DNA from: Uranotaenia lowii
Lineage: Eukaryota; Arthropoda; Insecta; Diptera; Culicidae
NCBI RefSeq assembly: GCF_029784155.1
Contig: NC_073693.1
Location: forward strand, 187,819,802 to 187,883,801
Direction of reading: 5' to 3'
Length of the DNA stretch: 64,000 nucleotides
Below the pieces are notes generated by a model. That model worked only from the letters and a program-made list of their open reading frames with translations, made no database searches and was not told the origin of the DNA. This document shows, one piece after another, positions 1 through 12,544 of the stretch; positions within the stretch are counted from its first letter, which is position 1, and each line of letters begins with the position of its first letter. Position numbers and translations under genes: made by a program.

Positions 1-208
1 AAGGGCGGGCCAAAGTATTGACAAGTAGCTTAATTTGATAGTAAGTTAGCATTAATCGGCACAAGATCGAGTGCAGATATTGAAATTTTTTTGAACAAAC
101 TGTTTCGTGGATTTGGCGTAGTTTTAAAGTATTTATTAAGTATATTTTAAAAAGGGGTGATATTGATCGCCGGGGTAGCTTTGATCAACATGAAATTTTT
201 TCACATAA
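1..208. other. unassigned AT-rich sequence
   Basis: I see no gene or repeat boundary here. It is AT-rich flanking DNA up to the start of the Helitron-like element. Confidence 0.5.
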
Positions 209-2034
209 TCTATATATATAAAAAGTAATTTTCGTTTGTTTGTTTGTATGTTTGTCTTCAATAGGCTCAGCTGCCTTAAGAGCTAGAGAGCTGAAATTTG
301 GCATGGGTGCTCATTAGGACCAGGAATGATGAAAAATGTTTTTAGATTTTCGGATGACCCCTTTTGAAGGCGGTCGTCCATTCAACAACGGTTTTATTCC
401 CCCGAACCAAAAGTCATGGCACCCATTTTTTGAACCGACTTTCGTTTCCGTTCGTTTCGTTGGCGGGATTATTTTCACCATCATCATAGGCAGGCTATTA
501 GAAACGACCATCCAGAGCTCACATGTACTGGATAGCAAATCAAAGCTTGCTCAGCATTAGAAATTTGAAAGTAAAAATTTTGGCGGGTGTTTTTTGTACC
601 TTCTACTGTTCAAAGCACATGCTACCGTTACGAGATATTTGGATGCAATTATAAGCCTACATTTTGATTGGAAAATAAAACTAGCCTGTAGGAATATATT
701 GACTTGAATAGTAGTGGCTTTCAAAGTGCTCTTCACCGCCGCTGGGGGGTTTTGAGGATCAACGATTTTTATATTTTTGGAATTCCTCATAGAGAAAGAA
801 ATTTTTTTTAGATTCAGAGTTATAAGTTCAAGGCTGTGATTTTAACGCTCCAATTGGGATGTTAATGGGGGATTAGAAAATTGATAAGATAAATAAATTT
901 GAGGTTTTGAGTTTTATACAATTTGATTTCACTGGCCAATTTCTAACTTTTGAGTTATCATTGATCTATTAATGGGATGTTTGTGTCCATGAAAAAAACA
1001 GAACTAAAAAAAACTTTTTTCATAATATAAAAATGGTGTTATCGGGATGATTTGCTTTCTAAAAGCTATTAGTTGAACTTTCAACATTTAAGGTAAACTA
1101 ATAATAAAACAGGGCGAAATTGAAAAGCGAAAAAATACTCACATGCAATTTAAAACATGCAAAGTGAGTTTTCAACATGCTTCAACAAAGTTTGGAGGTT
1201 TTTTAAGAAATTTCTAATTAAATGAAACTTAAATACACCATTTTACAGGGAGATCATCCATATTGAAAAGTGGGATGATCTTCAACAGATATTTTCATTA
1301 GATAGGGGATGGAAATAATAAAAAAGCAGTTTAATCTTTTGAAGATAAAACTATTCAGCCAAATCTATTCAAGCTTTCTAAAAAATGCTGGTTGTAAAAA
1401 ATGTTTTTCATGAAAGGATGAAGGATTGGGATGAAAATTTGTACACGAGAGTTTTGAGGCAATCAATTTCAGGTATTGAATTCAGTGTAAGGGGCCGGCA
1501 AAAGGTGGGCGTCCATATTAACGTTTCAATATTTTTGCAATATCGTCGTTACCATACGGATTGGGATGAAAATTGGCACGGTAATTTTCAGGGACGGACA
1601 ATCGATTATAGATGTCATATGTTTTGCCAGGGGTCTACGACAGGAGTCGTCCATTAGTTTTTTACTGCTTTTAGCAATATTGACGTTACCATGCAATAGA
1701 TTTCTTTGAAAGTTTGCGCATGGGAGTTTTGAGGGAAGGAAATTAATTTCAGATATCAAAGATTGTATAAGATGCCACCGAAAGGGGTTTAACTTTTTGG
1801 CAATAATTGCGTTGTTATGAAACTGTCGAGTCGAAATTCATACACGGGGGTTTTTTGGCACGTTCAATTGATTTCTGATTTAAAATTTAGTAGCAGACGA
1901 CAGAAAAGTGAACGTCCAATATTTTTGCAATAATAACAACAATGATTTCGGAAGTGCATCTGGAAAATGCTTGACAATTGGCGTATTCATACAACAAGTT
2001 GAAAGCGAAACGGAGTTCGTATGGGATCAGCTAG
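209..2034 (+). mobile_element. Helitron-like non-autonomous element
   Basis: The left end is TCTATATATATAAAAAG followed by repeated GTTT units, and it starts with TC directly after an A. The right end is a short GC-richer stretch (AAAGCGAAACGGAGTTCG) followed by ATGGGATCAG and CTAG, with a T next to it. Helitrons start with TC, end with CTRR and insert between A and T, so both ends fit. There are no terminal inverted repeats and no target duplication. The inside has no intact Rep/helicase frame and contains a degenerate tandem repeat near the 3' end, as in Helentron-associated (HINE/DINE-1-like) elements. Alternative: a chance pairing of two termini. The right-end hairpin is imperfect. Confidence 0.6.
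1400..2000 (+). repeat. degenerate ~130-bp tandem repeat inside the Helitron-like element
   Basis: A core of the form TTTTGCAATA(T/A)nnnncGTTaCCAT recurs with its GCAATA near 1537, 1674, 1800 and 1927, a period of about 126-137 bp. Each unit also has a 'GATGAAAATT..CACGGG.GTTTT' part and a 'CAATTGATTTCAGAT'-like part. Units are strongly diverged. Confidence 0.5.
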
Positions 2035-3319
2035 TCATAAATAAATAAGTCTAAAGTTAAAATTTCTTAACCACCCTTCCTGATGAAATCAAAGCGTTTA
2101 GAAGCAGCAGGTTGATTTATGTAGTTCAACTTTTTCCCTTAGTAAATGTATAGTTTTGGTGTAGATTTTGTTGTAGTTTGAGGTAAATTTTTGATATTTA
2201 AAAAATAGGGACATTTTCCAAGAATAAGCCAGTCTAGGAAAAAAGGCTAGAAATTCTATCAAATGTTTAAGTTTGAAGGAAAAAATAAAAGGGAAATAGA
2301 GCAACGGCCTGGGAACAAAGGAAAAATTTCATTTTTTTTGTAGTTAAAATTTTATAAGAAATGTTAAAAAAAATTGCCCCTTAATTTATGCAGCATCATG
2401 GTTCATCCTTCGATTTTAATTGTTGTTCAGCCTTAACACATGGACTGTCATCAATCACTAGCATTTGTAAATATTATGAAGGTTTTTTGTATCCTTTATG
2501 ATCAAGAAAACTCGTAAAAATCGTCAAAATAGTGACTGATCATTGTTACCCCAAAACAACAAATGCTAAACAAAGACGAAATCGATTTTTAAATCAAATT
2601 TTAAGTAGTCTAATAAATTTCTGCAACCATGTTTTACGTTCAGTACTTGTTTTAAAAATATGCCACATTTCCCTTAACAGAAAACACATTATTTTAAATT
2701 GCATAACTACAGGAGCTTGAGAATTTAATTATCAGTACTTCTTCGGTGGCAGTTTATTCATACTTCAACAATTTTTCTAACTACATTTTGAAAAATAATA
2801 AGTCTGACTTATAGCTTTGAACATTTTTCTACGATTTAATGATTTTATGTCTTCCATCTGACTTTTCTCTCAAAATATCAATACAGAATAGTTGCAGGTC
2901 TAAGACCTGACAGCCAATTTTTTTGGCTGTCAGGTCTACATGGACCCCTAACGCTATCAAAATGGTTTATTTTTTGCGAAAAATTTCGAAAATGCCCATT
3001 TTCAGCTCTCTCTTTATTTTAAGCTTCTCTTATCTATAGACAATTGTTTTTCAACCTATTGCCATTAAGATAGGGTTACCATATTCCGCAAAACTAAAAA
3101 CAGTACATTAAGATAATTTAACCAAAAACCATATATTTATCAATCTTTGCGCCCGGATGGTATGCAAAACAGAAGGAAAAAGATGTATATATTTCGTGTT
3201 ATCTGAGGTAGCCCCTACTACCATGCATTAGCGGAGTTCTACAGTAATTGAAAACCGAGATACCTAGTTAAATTCAATCAATTACTGTTAATTTGTTGAG
3301 GTTATGAAAAAGTTAAATT
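2035..3319. other. unassigned sequence between Helitron-like element and MITE
   Basis: AT-rich sequence with short chance reading frames only. Apart from the perfect hairpin at 2903-2937 I recognise nothing here. Confidence 0.4.
2903..2937. repeat. perfect 15-bp stem hairpin with T5 loop
   Basis: AGACCTGACAGCCAA (2903-2917) is followed by TTTTT and then its exact reverse complement (2923-2937). It could be the centre of a small foldback element; no flanking duplication was found. Confidence 0.6.
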
Positions 3320-4273
3320 GCGCCAACTGGGCAACATGAAACACTTTTCAGCTTCAATGGCTTCTAAAAAACTTACGTCCACAGATAATCATACCCTTTA
3401 TGCATCAAAAGTTTTCAGGTTAATGGGACATCAAACTGACGTAGTCAGAAAAAATATTGGTTTCTTCAGCTATTTTTAACTTTAAAAAAATGCGATTTTC
3501 ATTAAATTTAGAAAAAAGGGTGACTTGCAACAAAGTTTTATTTTAATGAAAAATCTAATGAAAACTTAAGTAAATGTATTGTTTTTGATAAAATTTTGAT
3601 GTCATAAAAGCCATTACGCATAAAAACACCAATTTCAGTAATTTCTGGTTCCGTCGAAACTAATTTTTACACTTTTTCTAGACATAAAAATGTTGCATAC
3701 ATTTAGGGGTACAAAAATTCTACAAGCTGAAATCATAAAAATAAATGTTTGGATGAATGAGATTTCAATGTTGACAATGTTGCGTGATGTAAAACAATCA
3801 TATTCAAGCATATGAAAACGAGATTTAAAAGTTCTTTCTTTGATTTGCATTTTGTTGTATCCCCAGGCAAGTAACTGTATTGGGACTAAGACGATCGGAT
3901 CGAATTAAAAAGAATAAACGTGGTTAAACTTAAACGTCATGACAAACTGATTTATATAAAAATTTGTTAAATAAAATTTGTTGGTTGTCCGAAAAATATT
4001 TTGACACCAACAGTGTTGGATAAGGATCATTTAACAAGTCAAAATCTTGCAGGTGATATCACTAAGGCAATCCTTCATACTGGGTGAAGTTTTTTACGGC
4101 ATCGAAAAATGTTAAAATTTGTGTGATGTGAGATGTGAAAAATTATGTCATCATCATTTTGTATTCATTGAAAGATAACTCGATTACGTTATATAAAATA
4201 AAAAATTATATCAGTGCTGTGATATACAAATGTTGCATCTAACCCCGCTATTGCATGATGCCCCGTTTGACTG
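3320..4273. mobile_element. MITE family 'CCGTCAA', copy A
   Basis: This copy aligns over its whole length with the elements at 9681-10664 and 18754-19688. The left end (CGCCAACTGGGCAACATG) and the right end (GCATGATGCCCCGTTTGACTG) are mutated forms of the family TIR CCGTCAA.(C)GGGGCAACATG. Internal landmarks shared by all copies are ATGGGACA(T/C)CAA.CTGACGTAGTCAG and ACACCAACAGTGTTGG. It is non-coding. The right edge abuts a LINE endonuclease fragment, so it probably inserted into that LINE. The flanking TA is no longer visible. Confidence 0.75.
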
Positions 4274-4590
4274 CAATTCTTTATTTGAGATCCAGTTGAA
4301 ACCACGTTCAATGCATTTTACAGAATCATCATCCCCAGCACTATAAAAGCCCTTCCAAGCTCGTGTGTGTTGCCACAGCTCCGGCAGAGGGTATGACCAT
4401 CTTGGAACGCAGGTACCGAGGCCTTCCAGCATACATCATACAGTGCTACGTTGTCGAATTGGCGGCTCTTCAATTCGTTGGAGATCACGTGGGTGCTGCC
4501 CATGAAATTTAGAGACCAGCAGTTCCATATTCCAAGTTTCCAATCTCTAGCCCCTTTTACTCACGTGGGTCTTTGCCGATGTCCATCCCA
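4274..4590 (-). pseudogene. LINE endonuclease fragment
   Basis: Read on the minus strand, a frame upstream of about 4560 gives RDWKLGIWNCWSLNFMGS, then DNVALYDVCWK, then GNTHELGRAFIVLG. This order (an initial G.WN motif, then 'LxDVCWK', then 'HELGxAFIVxG') is that of the apurinic-type endonuclease N-terminus of a non-LTR retrotransposon ORF2. The frame ends at a stop near 4325, then decays into the neighbouring MITE. The downstream endonuclease and all reverse transcriptase are missing. An in-frame stop also lies just upstream of RDWKL. It is a dead fragment and is not part of the plus-strand R1-type element that follows. Confidence 0.65.
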
Positions 4591-4996
4591 TGTTTCTTGT
4601 TCATTATTCGTTGCTGGTAGCTAACCCTGAAGTTGTAAGGTGTTGATATGACCACTACCCGACACATGCAATGGAAATGGGCTATGCAAACGGAACTGAC
4701 GGAACCCCCCTATGGATGAAGAAATTCGCAACGAACTCGGACTTTTCTAACCGAACCTATTGGATACAACGATCCAAGGTTGCCCAAAGTGTGCCGCTCA
4801 CGGGGGCGCGAAAACGCCTCTATGCGAAAGATCATGCAGATGTGGTGGAAAGCTGACGGATCGAAAATGTGTCAGTCGCAAACGGTAGCCTGTGGGGCAC
4901 CAGGACGCACCCCACAATAATGAAGTCCTTGTTGCGCTTAAGCAGGGCACTGGCGCAGTGGACCGTATATTTTCATAGCTACTCGTGGGACTAATC

Positions 4997-6190
4997 ATGA
5001 ATATAAAAAACAACAACACCAAAAACAGAAGGAACGTCAAAACAACTTATGTTATCTCGGACGAAGGAGGAGAAAGTAGAATAACTCAGACGGAGGTCTT
5101 TGCTAAGAAAGGACTCCTTAGGTCTTCTCTACTGAGCAAAGTAGTAAAGGAGCTAAGAAAGGAAGCGGGAAGAATCCCGGCCGCAGATGGGTCCACTGAA
5201 AACCTCAGTAGTTCCCAGCAATAGAAGCAGATCCCAGTCGCAAGAAGAGGTGCTCCAAGGGGTATCAACAAAAGTGGCCTTTTGGAGGCAGCCGACTTGA
5301 TCGACAAGATGCAGGAGTTTGTGCGAAGTACCAACAACGTGCACACTCACATCAAGACCTGGGTGTCGAAATTGATGGTGCTCCTGTCGGTGCCCTCAAG
5401 GAAAGAACGGAGCTGGTACGGAAGGCCGAGGCTGCGGAGAAAAACCTGGAGGAAGCAAAATTGGTGCCTTCTCTTGGACCTCCGAAGGAGTCTAAGCCAA
5501 GAAGAACAGCTAAAAAAGAGATCGACACTCCCTCTTCGTGAACGATTCCCCCAAAAAAAGAGGGGGTACGAACTATGAGGATGCCGACGGAGAAAGCAGT
5601 GCAGGAGGCTGGCGAATGGTTCGTAATAGAAAAGAGAACGTGAAAAGAAGGTCGTCATGAAGCCAACCACCCCACAACCCAAACCTCAACGGGTGATGTC
5701 CAGAGGAGATGCCCTTATCGTCGAAGCGAAAGAAGGCACAACGTATGTGGACTTGTTCCGGAAGCTACGCGCAGAGCCAAAGTATCTGCTCTTGGCGAAA
5801 GCGTCACCAAAACAAGACGCACCCAAAAAGACGAACTGCTATTCGGTAAAGAGCGCCGACTTCAAGAAGCTTATTGAAAGCACCCTAGGCGATGAAGCAA
5901 CTTTCCGAGCTCTATCGCAGGTCGTATCTATTGAATGCAAAGCCTTGGATGAGTTTTCCACGGCAGAGGAGCTCGAGAAAGCACTCTCCAGCATACCTGG
6001 AATGAGCAACTGAGCTATATCCTCTCACCAACTGCGGCCAACACGCTACTATCGGTAGGGAGTGTAAGAGTTGGGTGGTCAATAGGGCATTTTAAAACCG
6101 CGCCCAGGATACCGAAGCAGATACAACGCTGCTTCAATTGCGGGGGTTTTGGTCAACTATACCAAAGCTGCAACGGACCTGAACGGTCAC
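4997..6190 (+). pseudogene. R1-type LINE gag (ORF1) pseudogene
   Basis: The frame starts at an ATG (MNIKNNNTKNRRN) and is open to 5224. It then continues in shifted frames with a charged linker, a 'GGWRMVRNRKENVKRR' stretch and, at 5657-6013, a 118-residue stretch with RGDALIVEAKEGTTYVDLFR and LGDEATFRALSQVVSIE. The latter two match the conserved C-terminal gag domain of R1-type elements. Downstream in another frame is one zinc knuckle, CFNCGGFGQLYQSC (6130-6171). The expected histidine of CX2CX4HX4C is glutamine, so the knuckle is broken. In an active element this protein would coat the RNA in a ribonucleoprotein. Several frameshifts make it non-functional. Confidence 0.65.
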
Positions 6191-6439
6191 AATCAGGCTT
6201 TCGAAAAGTACTGCCGAACGACAGTATTCTTTCGAACGTAGCACATCCACCTCGGTGAAAGCTTTCCGAATATTTCTTCCCCGACAGTTGCCTTGGTTTA
6301 CCTCATGCGAAAGTTTGCTCGTAGGTATGAAAGCCTTTCAAGCCCCGTGACAGTTTTGGGAGAATCTTCGTGACAGTTTTCAATGCGGTTCAAACTGGTG
6401 GCTTACACTGCCCGGTATAAACAAAGGCAAAGGCAAGCC

Positions 6440-7440
6440 TGTAAAACCATAGCAAGGATTCACAGCTTCTGCAAACGGTAGGCGAAAGGAAGTGTGATGT
6501 GGTGCTTTTATCAGAACCATATACAATTCCGTCTGGAAACGGTATTTGAACAGCGGATAGGTTTGAATTAGCAGGAGATAGTAGTAGATTCTTGGGACGG
6601 ATTCGTGATTGCTAAAATTAACGGCATCTTTTTCTGCAGCTGCTATGCTCCACCAAGATGGACGATCGGGAAGTTTAACACAATGTTGGATGAACTTGTG
6701 CGGTTAACTGGAGTAGTAGGTGCAACAACCCTGGGAGCCCCAGTCTACTAGAGTCCTTCGCAAGACTGGAGGTTGAGCTGTGCAACACTGGATCCATCAG
6801 TGCCTATTGTGGTATTCCGATCTGAGCGTGTAGCCTATCTGACTTCGCCTGTCAATCCGGCAACACTGCGTCGCCGACGCGGTCGTCGGCACCACCGCAG
6901 CAAACCATCAAACCGAAAGCGGCGAACCAAGGAATCGTCCATTTCTCTGTTGGACGTGCAGGTGAGCAGGTGTGTGCGAACCCGCTGGACGGTTTTCTCC
7001 CAAGTTGGCGCTTAACGAGAAGAGCCACACCTTTTACAAGCATGGAATACCAGACAGAACGTCAGTGATCGATATAACCTTTGTGAATCCATCATTACTG
7101 ACATGAATTGGATAGTTTGTGACGATTATACACACAGCGATTACTAGGCGATGCGTTAGCGTAGGAGACCGAAATCCGGCGGCAGTAAGGCAATTGCCAG
7201 TCCATGAGCGGAGATGAAACATCTAAGTTAGCCGATAGAGAAACGCGAGGTGCCGTTTACCGAGCAGCCAGGGTGCAGACCATTCCGGATACATTCAGAG
7301 TGGTGCTGCAAAGTATCTCGACGAGGTATCTTTTCCCAATCCGTGGAAAACGGCTAAGACGATCGACGTTAAGGATGCCTTCAACAATGCCAGCTGGGAA
7401 GCTATTGCCGAAGCGCTTCACAGGGTGCGTGTTTGAGAAC
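6440..7440 (+). pseudogene. R1-type LINE endonuclease/RT (ORF2) pseudogene
   Basis: Blocks in order: VLLSEPYTIPSGNG (about 6504-6545), DSWDGFVIAKINGIFF (about 6586-6636) with CYAPPRWTI next, then KSHTFYKHG and SVIDITFVNPSLL (about 7022-7104), all endonuclease motifs. DVKDAFNNASWEAIAEALHR (7365-7424) is the first aspartate-bearing block of the reverse transcriptase palm. Sequence that should lie between the endonuclease and this palm block is missing, so an internal deletion removed the fingers. Nothing after the palm block is recognisable. About 190 bp near 6820-7010 interrupt the endonuclease and may be a small insertion. Confidence 0.65.
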
Positions 7441-7497
7441 GAGGAAAAGGGTAAGATGTATAAGTGCATGAGCACAGCCTACCCCTTGGTGTAGTAT

Positions 7498-9680
7498 CAT
7501 AGGGTGAAACCAAGGGGCACATCTGGCATTCGAAACCCTAAGGTGGATTTAGTGGGACGAACCCACTCACGGCAGCAAACACCCGGCTGTTATGGTTTGA
7601 AGTCAAATTTCCATTTTGTAAAAAATGACCACTATCCGAAGGTTGGGTGTATGGAGACTCGAGTTACACATTATCTACCATTCGCCAGCCAAGCTCTCAT
7701 TATATAAACATCAAATTTGTAATAAAGTTACGTATGCTACGTTAAAATTGAGAATGAAGGTATGCATACGATTTCCTTCTCTATCTTAAAATCCTTATCT
7801 TAGTTCAATATGATTTTGACTTATCTAATTTCAGTCTCAAGAATTTACCTCTTTGGAGTTTTGATTGAATCCATTCATTCACTAAAAATGATCCCAATAG
7901 TATTTTTTATTGATTTTTTGTATTGAATTCTATTAACAGTCAAGTCCAAAGAAATCATGCAGTCACTATAATCGACGGAATTAAAGAACAACACTGTTTA
8001 GCACATTCGCCCTGTGTTCAAAACCAACTTGAAAACTTTTTGAAAAAACTTGAAAAAACTATTCATTACAAGAACCAAATGAAAATTATGGCAAGACTCG
8101 TTTTTCACCTCTTCATTCGACAGAACACGCTTTTTAATTTGGGTAAACGTTAATCATGACTTCAAACGGATCATGATTGAAAAAGTTTAAATTATTTTGC
8201 ATAACGCGGTGGTGAAAATTATTCCTCTTTTTTTTAAGGCTCACGAATAGCTGTAATTTCCTGACTATTACTACATATGCGCATGCAGGATTTCCTCTGG
8301 TTGATTGTTGAATCAGAAGTTACTCATTTGAAAACTTACTGATGGGGCACACTCAACACAAGTTAGGGCAGGCTTTGAGGGTTTCCCCATTTTAACTGGG
8401 GGGAAGGTTGAGCCGAGGGTTGAGGATTCCACTTCCGGTAAGGACGGAACAAAAAATCGAGTACGATAAAAGGAAATGGCAGTACATAAATCGCACTCCT
8501 TTTTCCGCGGATGCCACTGACAGTCGTGGGTGGATTGAAAATTATTTTCATAAAGTGATTCCATTCTTTGACTTTTTTTTGTCAATGTGCTCAGCGCAAA
8601 TTGTTCGAGTTTTGGGATGGCCCTGGCTGGATGGCCTCACAGATAGATAGATAGTGCGACGCGGTCTGTTTCGGGCTGGGAAATATAGGCTGCATGCACC
8701 ACACTTTGTCGCGTTTTCTCGGTTTCTATAAACTTTTTTCCGGTCCCAGGCCTGATCAACCCAAACTGTTCGAAAGTGCATCGAATTCCGACCTGCGACA
8801 CATTTGTGATATGGCTGAATGGGTTCGAACAATGGTGCGCGAAGAGTGGAATCAATGTTTGTTTTCCGGCTGGATTATTCGGCCCTTGTATGTATGGGTT
8901 CCCACTTTTGTGTTACTGTCATCAGGCTCTGCTGCTCTGAATGGACCGCTCGCTTTTTGGGCCTTTCAAATATTGACAGTCCGTGCAGTAAATGCATAAG
9001 TTATGCCATTTTTGCAATGGACTTTAATAAATCTTCTTATATTTGTCTCATTCTTTCGTTCCGCGAAGATGAAGTTAATTCCAATGATGCTGACTCGTTT
9101 TGATTGAATGAAGACGAATTAAACTCTGTTATCGTGGTTATTTGTTACATCTGTTAGTAAATAACATATTACTTTTGATTCGATAAAGCCATTTTTGTTA
9201 GTCATTTTGAAGTAGGAACAGTAGATGTTTCTATTATTTAGTAATTAACCAAAGATTTTCACTTCTTAAAGTATGCTCCCCCATTACTTATTGCAGCTGC
9301 ACGAGTCATTTGAAAATTCTCCAAAAACGGTACCAAGTAGGGTAAATGCTCCTACTTTGGACCTAGAGCCTACTTTAGTCCTAAAATGCCGAAAATTATA
9401 AATATTTCATTTTGCTAGCATTGGTTAAAGATACTCCTATGCACACAATTAACTCTTATTTTTCCTGAATCCCACCATACCGATTTTTACCATAAAATCT
9501 CTTTTTGATAATATTTTTAACGTTTTTAAAAATGTACCTCCTCCTCAGTGGTAAATCAGACAGCTCAATTAGTGGGGTTCGTTTCGAGTATTAGAGTGAG
9601 TAAGAAAAAATTTCGTTCGTCAACTGTCCAAGCCAAAGTTTAAAGGGGAAATACTTTCATTGTGGAGAATATGAACCATA
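7498..9680. other. no recognised gene
   Basis: Short reading frames on both strands show no recognisable domain. 8340-9000 is less AT-rich and may be single-copy host DNA. A short (GATA)n run lies at about 8642-8655. Around 9340-9400 there are two similar 'CCTACTTTrGwCC' words. Nothing else is supported. Confidence 0.4.
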
Positions 9681-10664
9681 CCGTCAACTGGGGCAACATG
9701 CAACACTTTTCAACTTCAATGGCTTCTCAAATCTTAATGCTTACATATAATCATACCTCTTGTACATCAAAAGTTTTAAGGTTGATGGGACACCAAACTG
9801 ACGTAGTCAGAAAAATTATTTTTGGGTTACCAGTTATTTTTAAATTTACAAAAACATGCGATTTTCACCCTACTAAGAAAAAGGGGTAAGTTGCAAAAAA
9901 CTCTGTAATCAATGAAAAATTGAAATGAAAACGTTTGAAATTTTAAAGTTTGTAATACATTTGTGATGTCATAACGCATAAAGCACCAATTGCAGTAGTT
10001 TTTGGTTTTGTTCGAATTAAATTTTACATTTTTTCTGTCAAAAATGTTTTAAAGAAAAAAGTGTTAATCTGCTGCATACATTAAGGGGTAAAAAATACTG
10101 CATACATTAAGGGGTAAAAAATACTACAAAATATATTATCTTAAATCATGTAAACAAATCTTAGGATGGATGAAATTTTAATGTTAACAAACGCATAATG
10201 CAAAACAATCATATGCCGGCATATGCAAACGAGATTTATGAGATTTAGTTCTGATTAGCATTTTGATGCATTTTGCCCCAGTCAGCTAACTGAATTATAC
10301 AAATATTTATTTTTAAAAAAAATTGGTGATTGTCCGAAAAATATTTATACACCAACAGTGTTGGTATTGGATAGTGAAAGCAACATAAAGTTTGTGGGTG
10401 ATATCATTAAGCCAATCCGTCATACGAGGTAAAGTTTTTTACAGCATCGAAAAATTTGTACATGTATTGCTCGATTTTTTAAATTTTTTATGAGAATCAA
10501 AAACATAAAAAACACTCTTTTCGATGTTGAAAACTATGTAATCATCAATTTGTTATCATTCAATGATAACTTTATTACAGTATATTGAAATAAAAATTGA
10601 ATGAGTGTTGTGGTATACATATGTTGCATCTAACCCTGCTTTTGCATGTTGCCCCGTTTGACGG
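9681..10664. mobile_element. MITE family 'CCGTCAA', copy B (best preserved)
   Basis: It is 984 bp and flanked by TA (9679-9680 and 10665-10666). The left end is CCGTCAACTGGGGCAACATG and the right end is the inverted CATGTTGCCCCGTTTGACGG. It is non-coding. TIR plus TA duplication fits the Tc1/mariner group as donor of the transposase, but no transposase of that type matching these ends lies in the window. A 26-28 bp unit starting CTGCATACATTAAGGGG is duplicated in tandem at about 10073-10128, in this copy only. Confidence 0.85.
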
Positions 10665-10666
10665 TA

Positions 10667-12540
10667 CTACCTATTTTCCCTACAGTATTGAGCGTATAAA
10701 TAATCACCGGGATAAACACTTGACTTTCCTCTAAATTTCAAGATCAATTGAGTTTAATAAAATTCTGTTGGTCATCTCCCCGTACCTCGGAAGAATCTGT
10801 TTTTTTTAATAAAACTCGTGTCAATTGGGTTGTTTTCCTGTAACGTCAGCCCTCCGCAATGACGCTGATTGGAATACTTGCAATCTTGGTGTACTCATAG
10901 TCATATGTACTGTAAGGGGTAAATTTTCATCATTCATTGAATTTCCTGTCAAAAACACATCGCAAAGATTGGCGAATATAAGACGTTATGTGAAATCAAA
11001 ATAATACTATATTGTCCGGCGAATTCCGGAATGTCACACGTAAGAATCCAGGAATGTTTCTCCCTGAGCAGTTAGTGGCTAGAAGCTATACAAATGAGAC
11101 GCCCTTCTGCGAGTTGCTACTGCTTCTGGTCTGGTCTGGTCTGGTACGTAAAAAGCCGTCGTCGTCCTCGCAATCGTTTACTTCCGCTTTTCATTCGTCT
11201 TTCCATTTTGCCAGCCTTGGCCAAGGCAGGGGAGTGCTAACGTGCCAAAACGATAAACAACTGCAAAGGATTCGCGCCTGATGGCAGTAAAAAGGCAAAT
11301 ATCAACACAAACAGTGTGCAGCCCCAAGGAACGCAGAAAAGAGCGAACGCAAATGATAATAAAGTGCAAAATAAGGTTTGCGAATTGTTTTGTACTCATT
11401 TTTATGCGCCAGCTGGCGTGGATATATTTTCCCAAACGAAGAAAAAGGCGCCATTCGTTGTAATTTTTTAAATGAGGAGAGCTCTGGACAATGTAAATAA
11501 CTTTGAATTGAACTGTTAACAAAAATGCAAAACGGAAATCATAATGCTCCCATAACTGGAGTAAAACCGAACGACAGTTCTTGAAAGAACATCAAATTCA
11601 GTAATGATTTCCTGACGAAAGTCTTTAAAATCCGATCAATTTCAACCATCCATCGCAATAAAGCTTGTTCTAGTCTCAATTTACTCCCAAACAGGATGAG
11701 CCACTCTCCATTATAAATTATTACAACAGTAAAACGGCTGCAAATGTCCGAACGAAATTTGCACCGAAATTAATCAACTGCTACATCTAAAAAGCTCCAA
11801 CGGCCAACGACAACGTTTCCAATGTTATCCAATTCCTGCAAACCCTTAGAAATCGGAAACTGTCCGCTCGAGCATTCGGCACTTGTGCGGTTTTCCGAAA
11901 TGGGACACTACAAGAAATCCGGCCTTTTTCTGGGAGATTTATTGCCATCTGGAGAACACTCAACCCTGGGCCGCCCGGTCGTCTCTCCTCTTAGCTGTGA
12001 GACATGGATAAAAAAATAACTCGGTTTGAATTTCAATGTCCGTTCAAATTAGTCCTCCCTCTTTTTGCATTCTACATTCTGGAAAGTTTTGTACATTATA
12101 CCAAAAAGCCTTGGGCTTTCGAGATCAACAAAGAAAGGCGGTAATACATTGTCAGGATTTTGCGAAACTTTTGTTGCACAACCTTGAAAATCAATTTCAA
12201 TGCTGTCTTCTTACTGTATGGGAAATTGAAAGTTCAAAATTTATATTATTTTTTTAATACTGTTGACAAATAACAAAGATTTAAAGATCACAAATGGAAA
12301 CAAAACAGTTAAATGATATTATTAAGTTTCTGAGATGTCAAAAGAAGAGTGTTTTTTTAAACTTTCGAAAATGTCAAAGTCACACAGGGTTTATGCATCT
12401 ACATACTTAACTTAATTTTGATATGATTCCAAATCAACACGGTCCACCAATTAAGTCACCAATTAAATCAACTAAATCTGGCACAATATTCAATATTACA
12501 ATATTACAATATTCATGGCAGTTCGTTCTTATCTAGAAAA
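10667..12540. other. no recognised gene; possible single-copy DNA
   Basis: The stretch has balanced composition around 11000-12020 and short open frames on both strands without recognisable domains. A TCTGG pentamer is repeated four times near 11126-11146. I cannot support any gene here. Confidence 0.4.
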
Positions 12541-12544
12541 ATAG

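Larger units (their letters stand above)
4671..7497 (+). mobile_element. degenerate R1-type LINE
   Basis: A plus-strand non-LTR retrotransposon is recognisable from gag through the start of reverse transcriptase. Its order is 5' untranslated sequence (about 4671-4996), gag (4997-6190), endonuclease (about 6440-7135) and the first reverse-transcriptase motif (7365-7424). The gag with a CCHC knuckle followed by an R1-style endonuclease places it with R1-clade elements, known from arthropods. Many frameshifts and stops and at least one large deletion before the RT block show it is long dead. The 3' end is not defined. Alternative clades (I, LOA) cannot be excluded by eye. Confidence 0.65.

Noticed and set aside
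11178..11522. Possible 114-residue minus-strand gene and overlapping plus-strand frame 11012-11281
   Set aside because: No domain, no splice support and no second copy; frames overlap on both strands.
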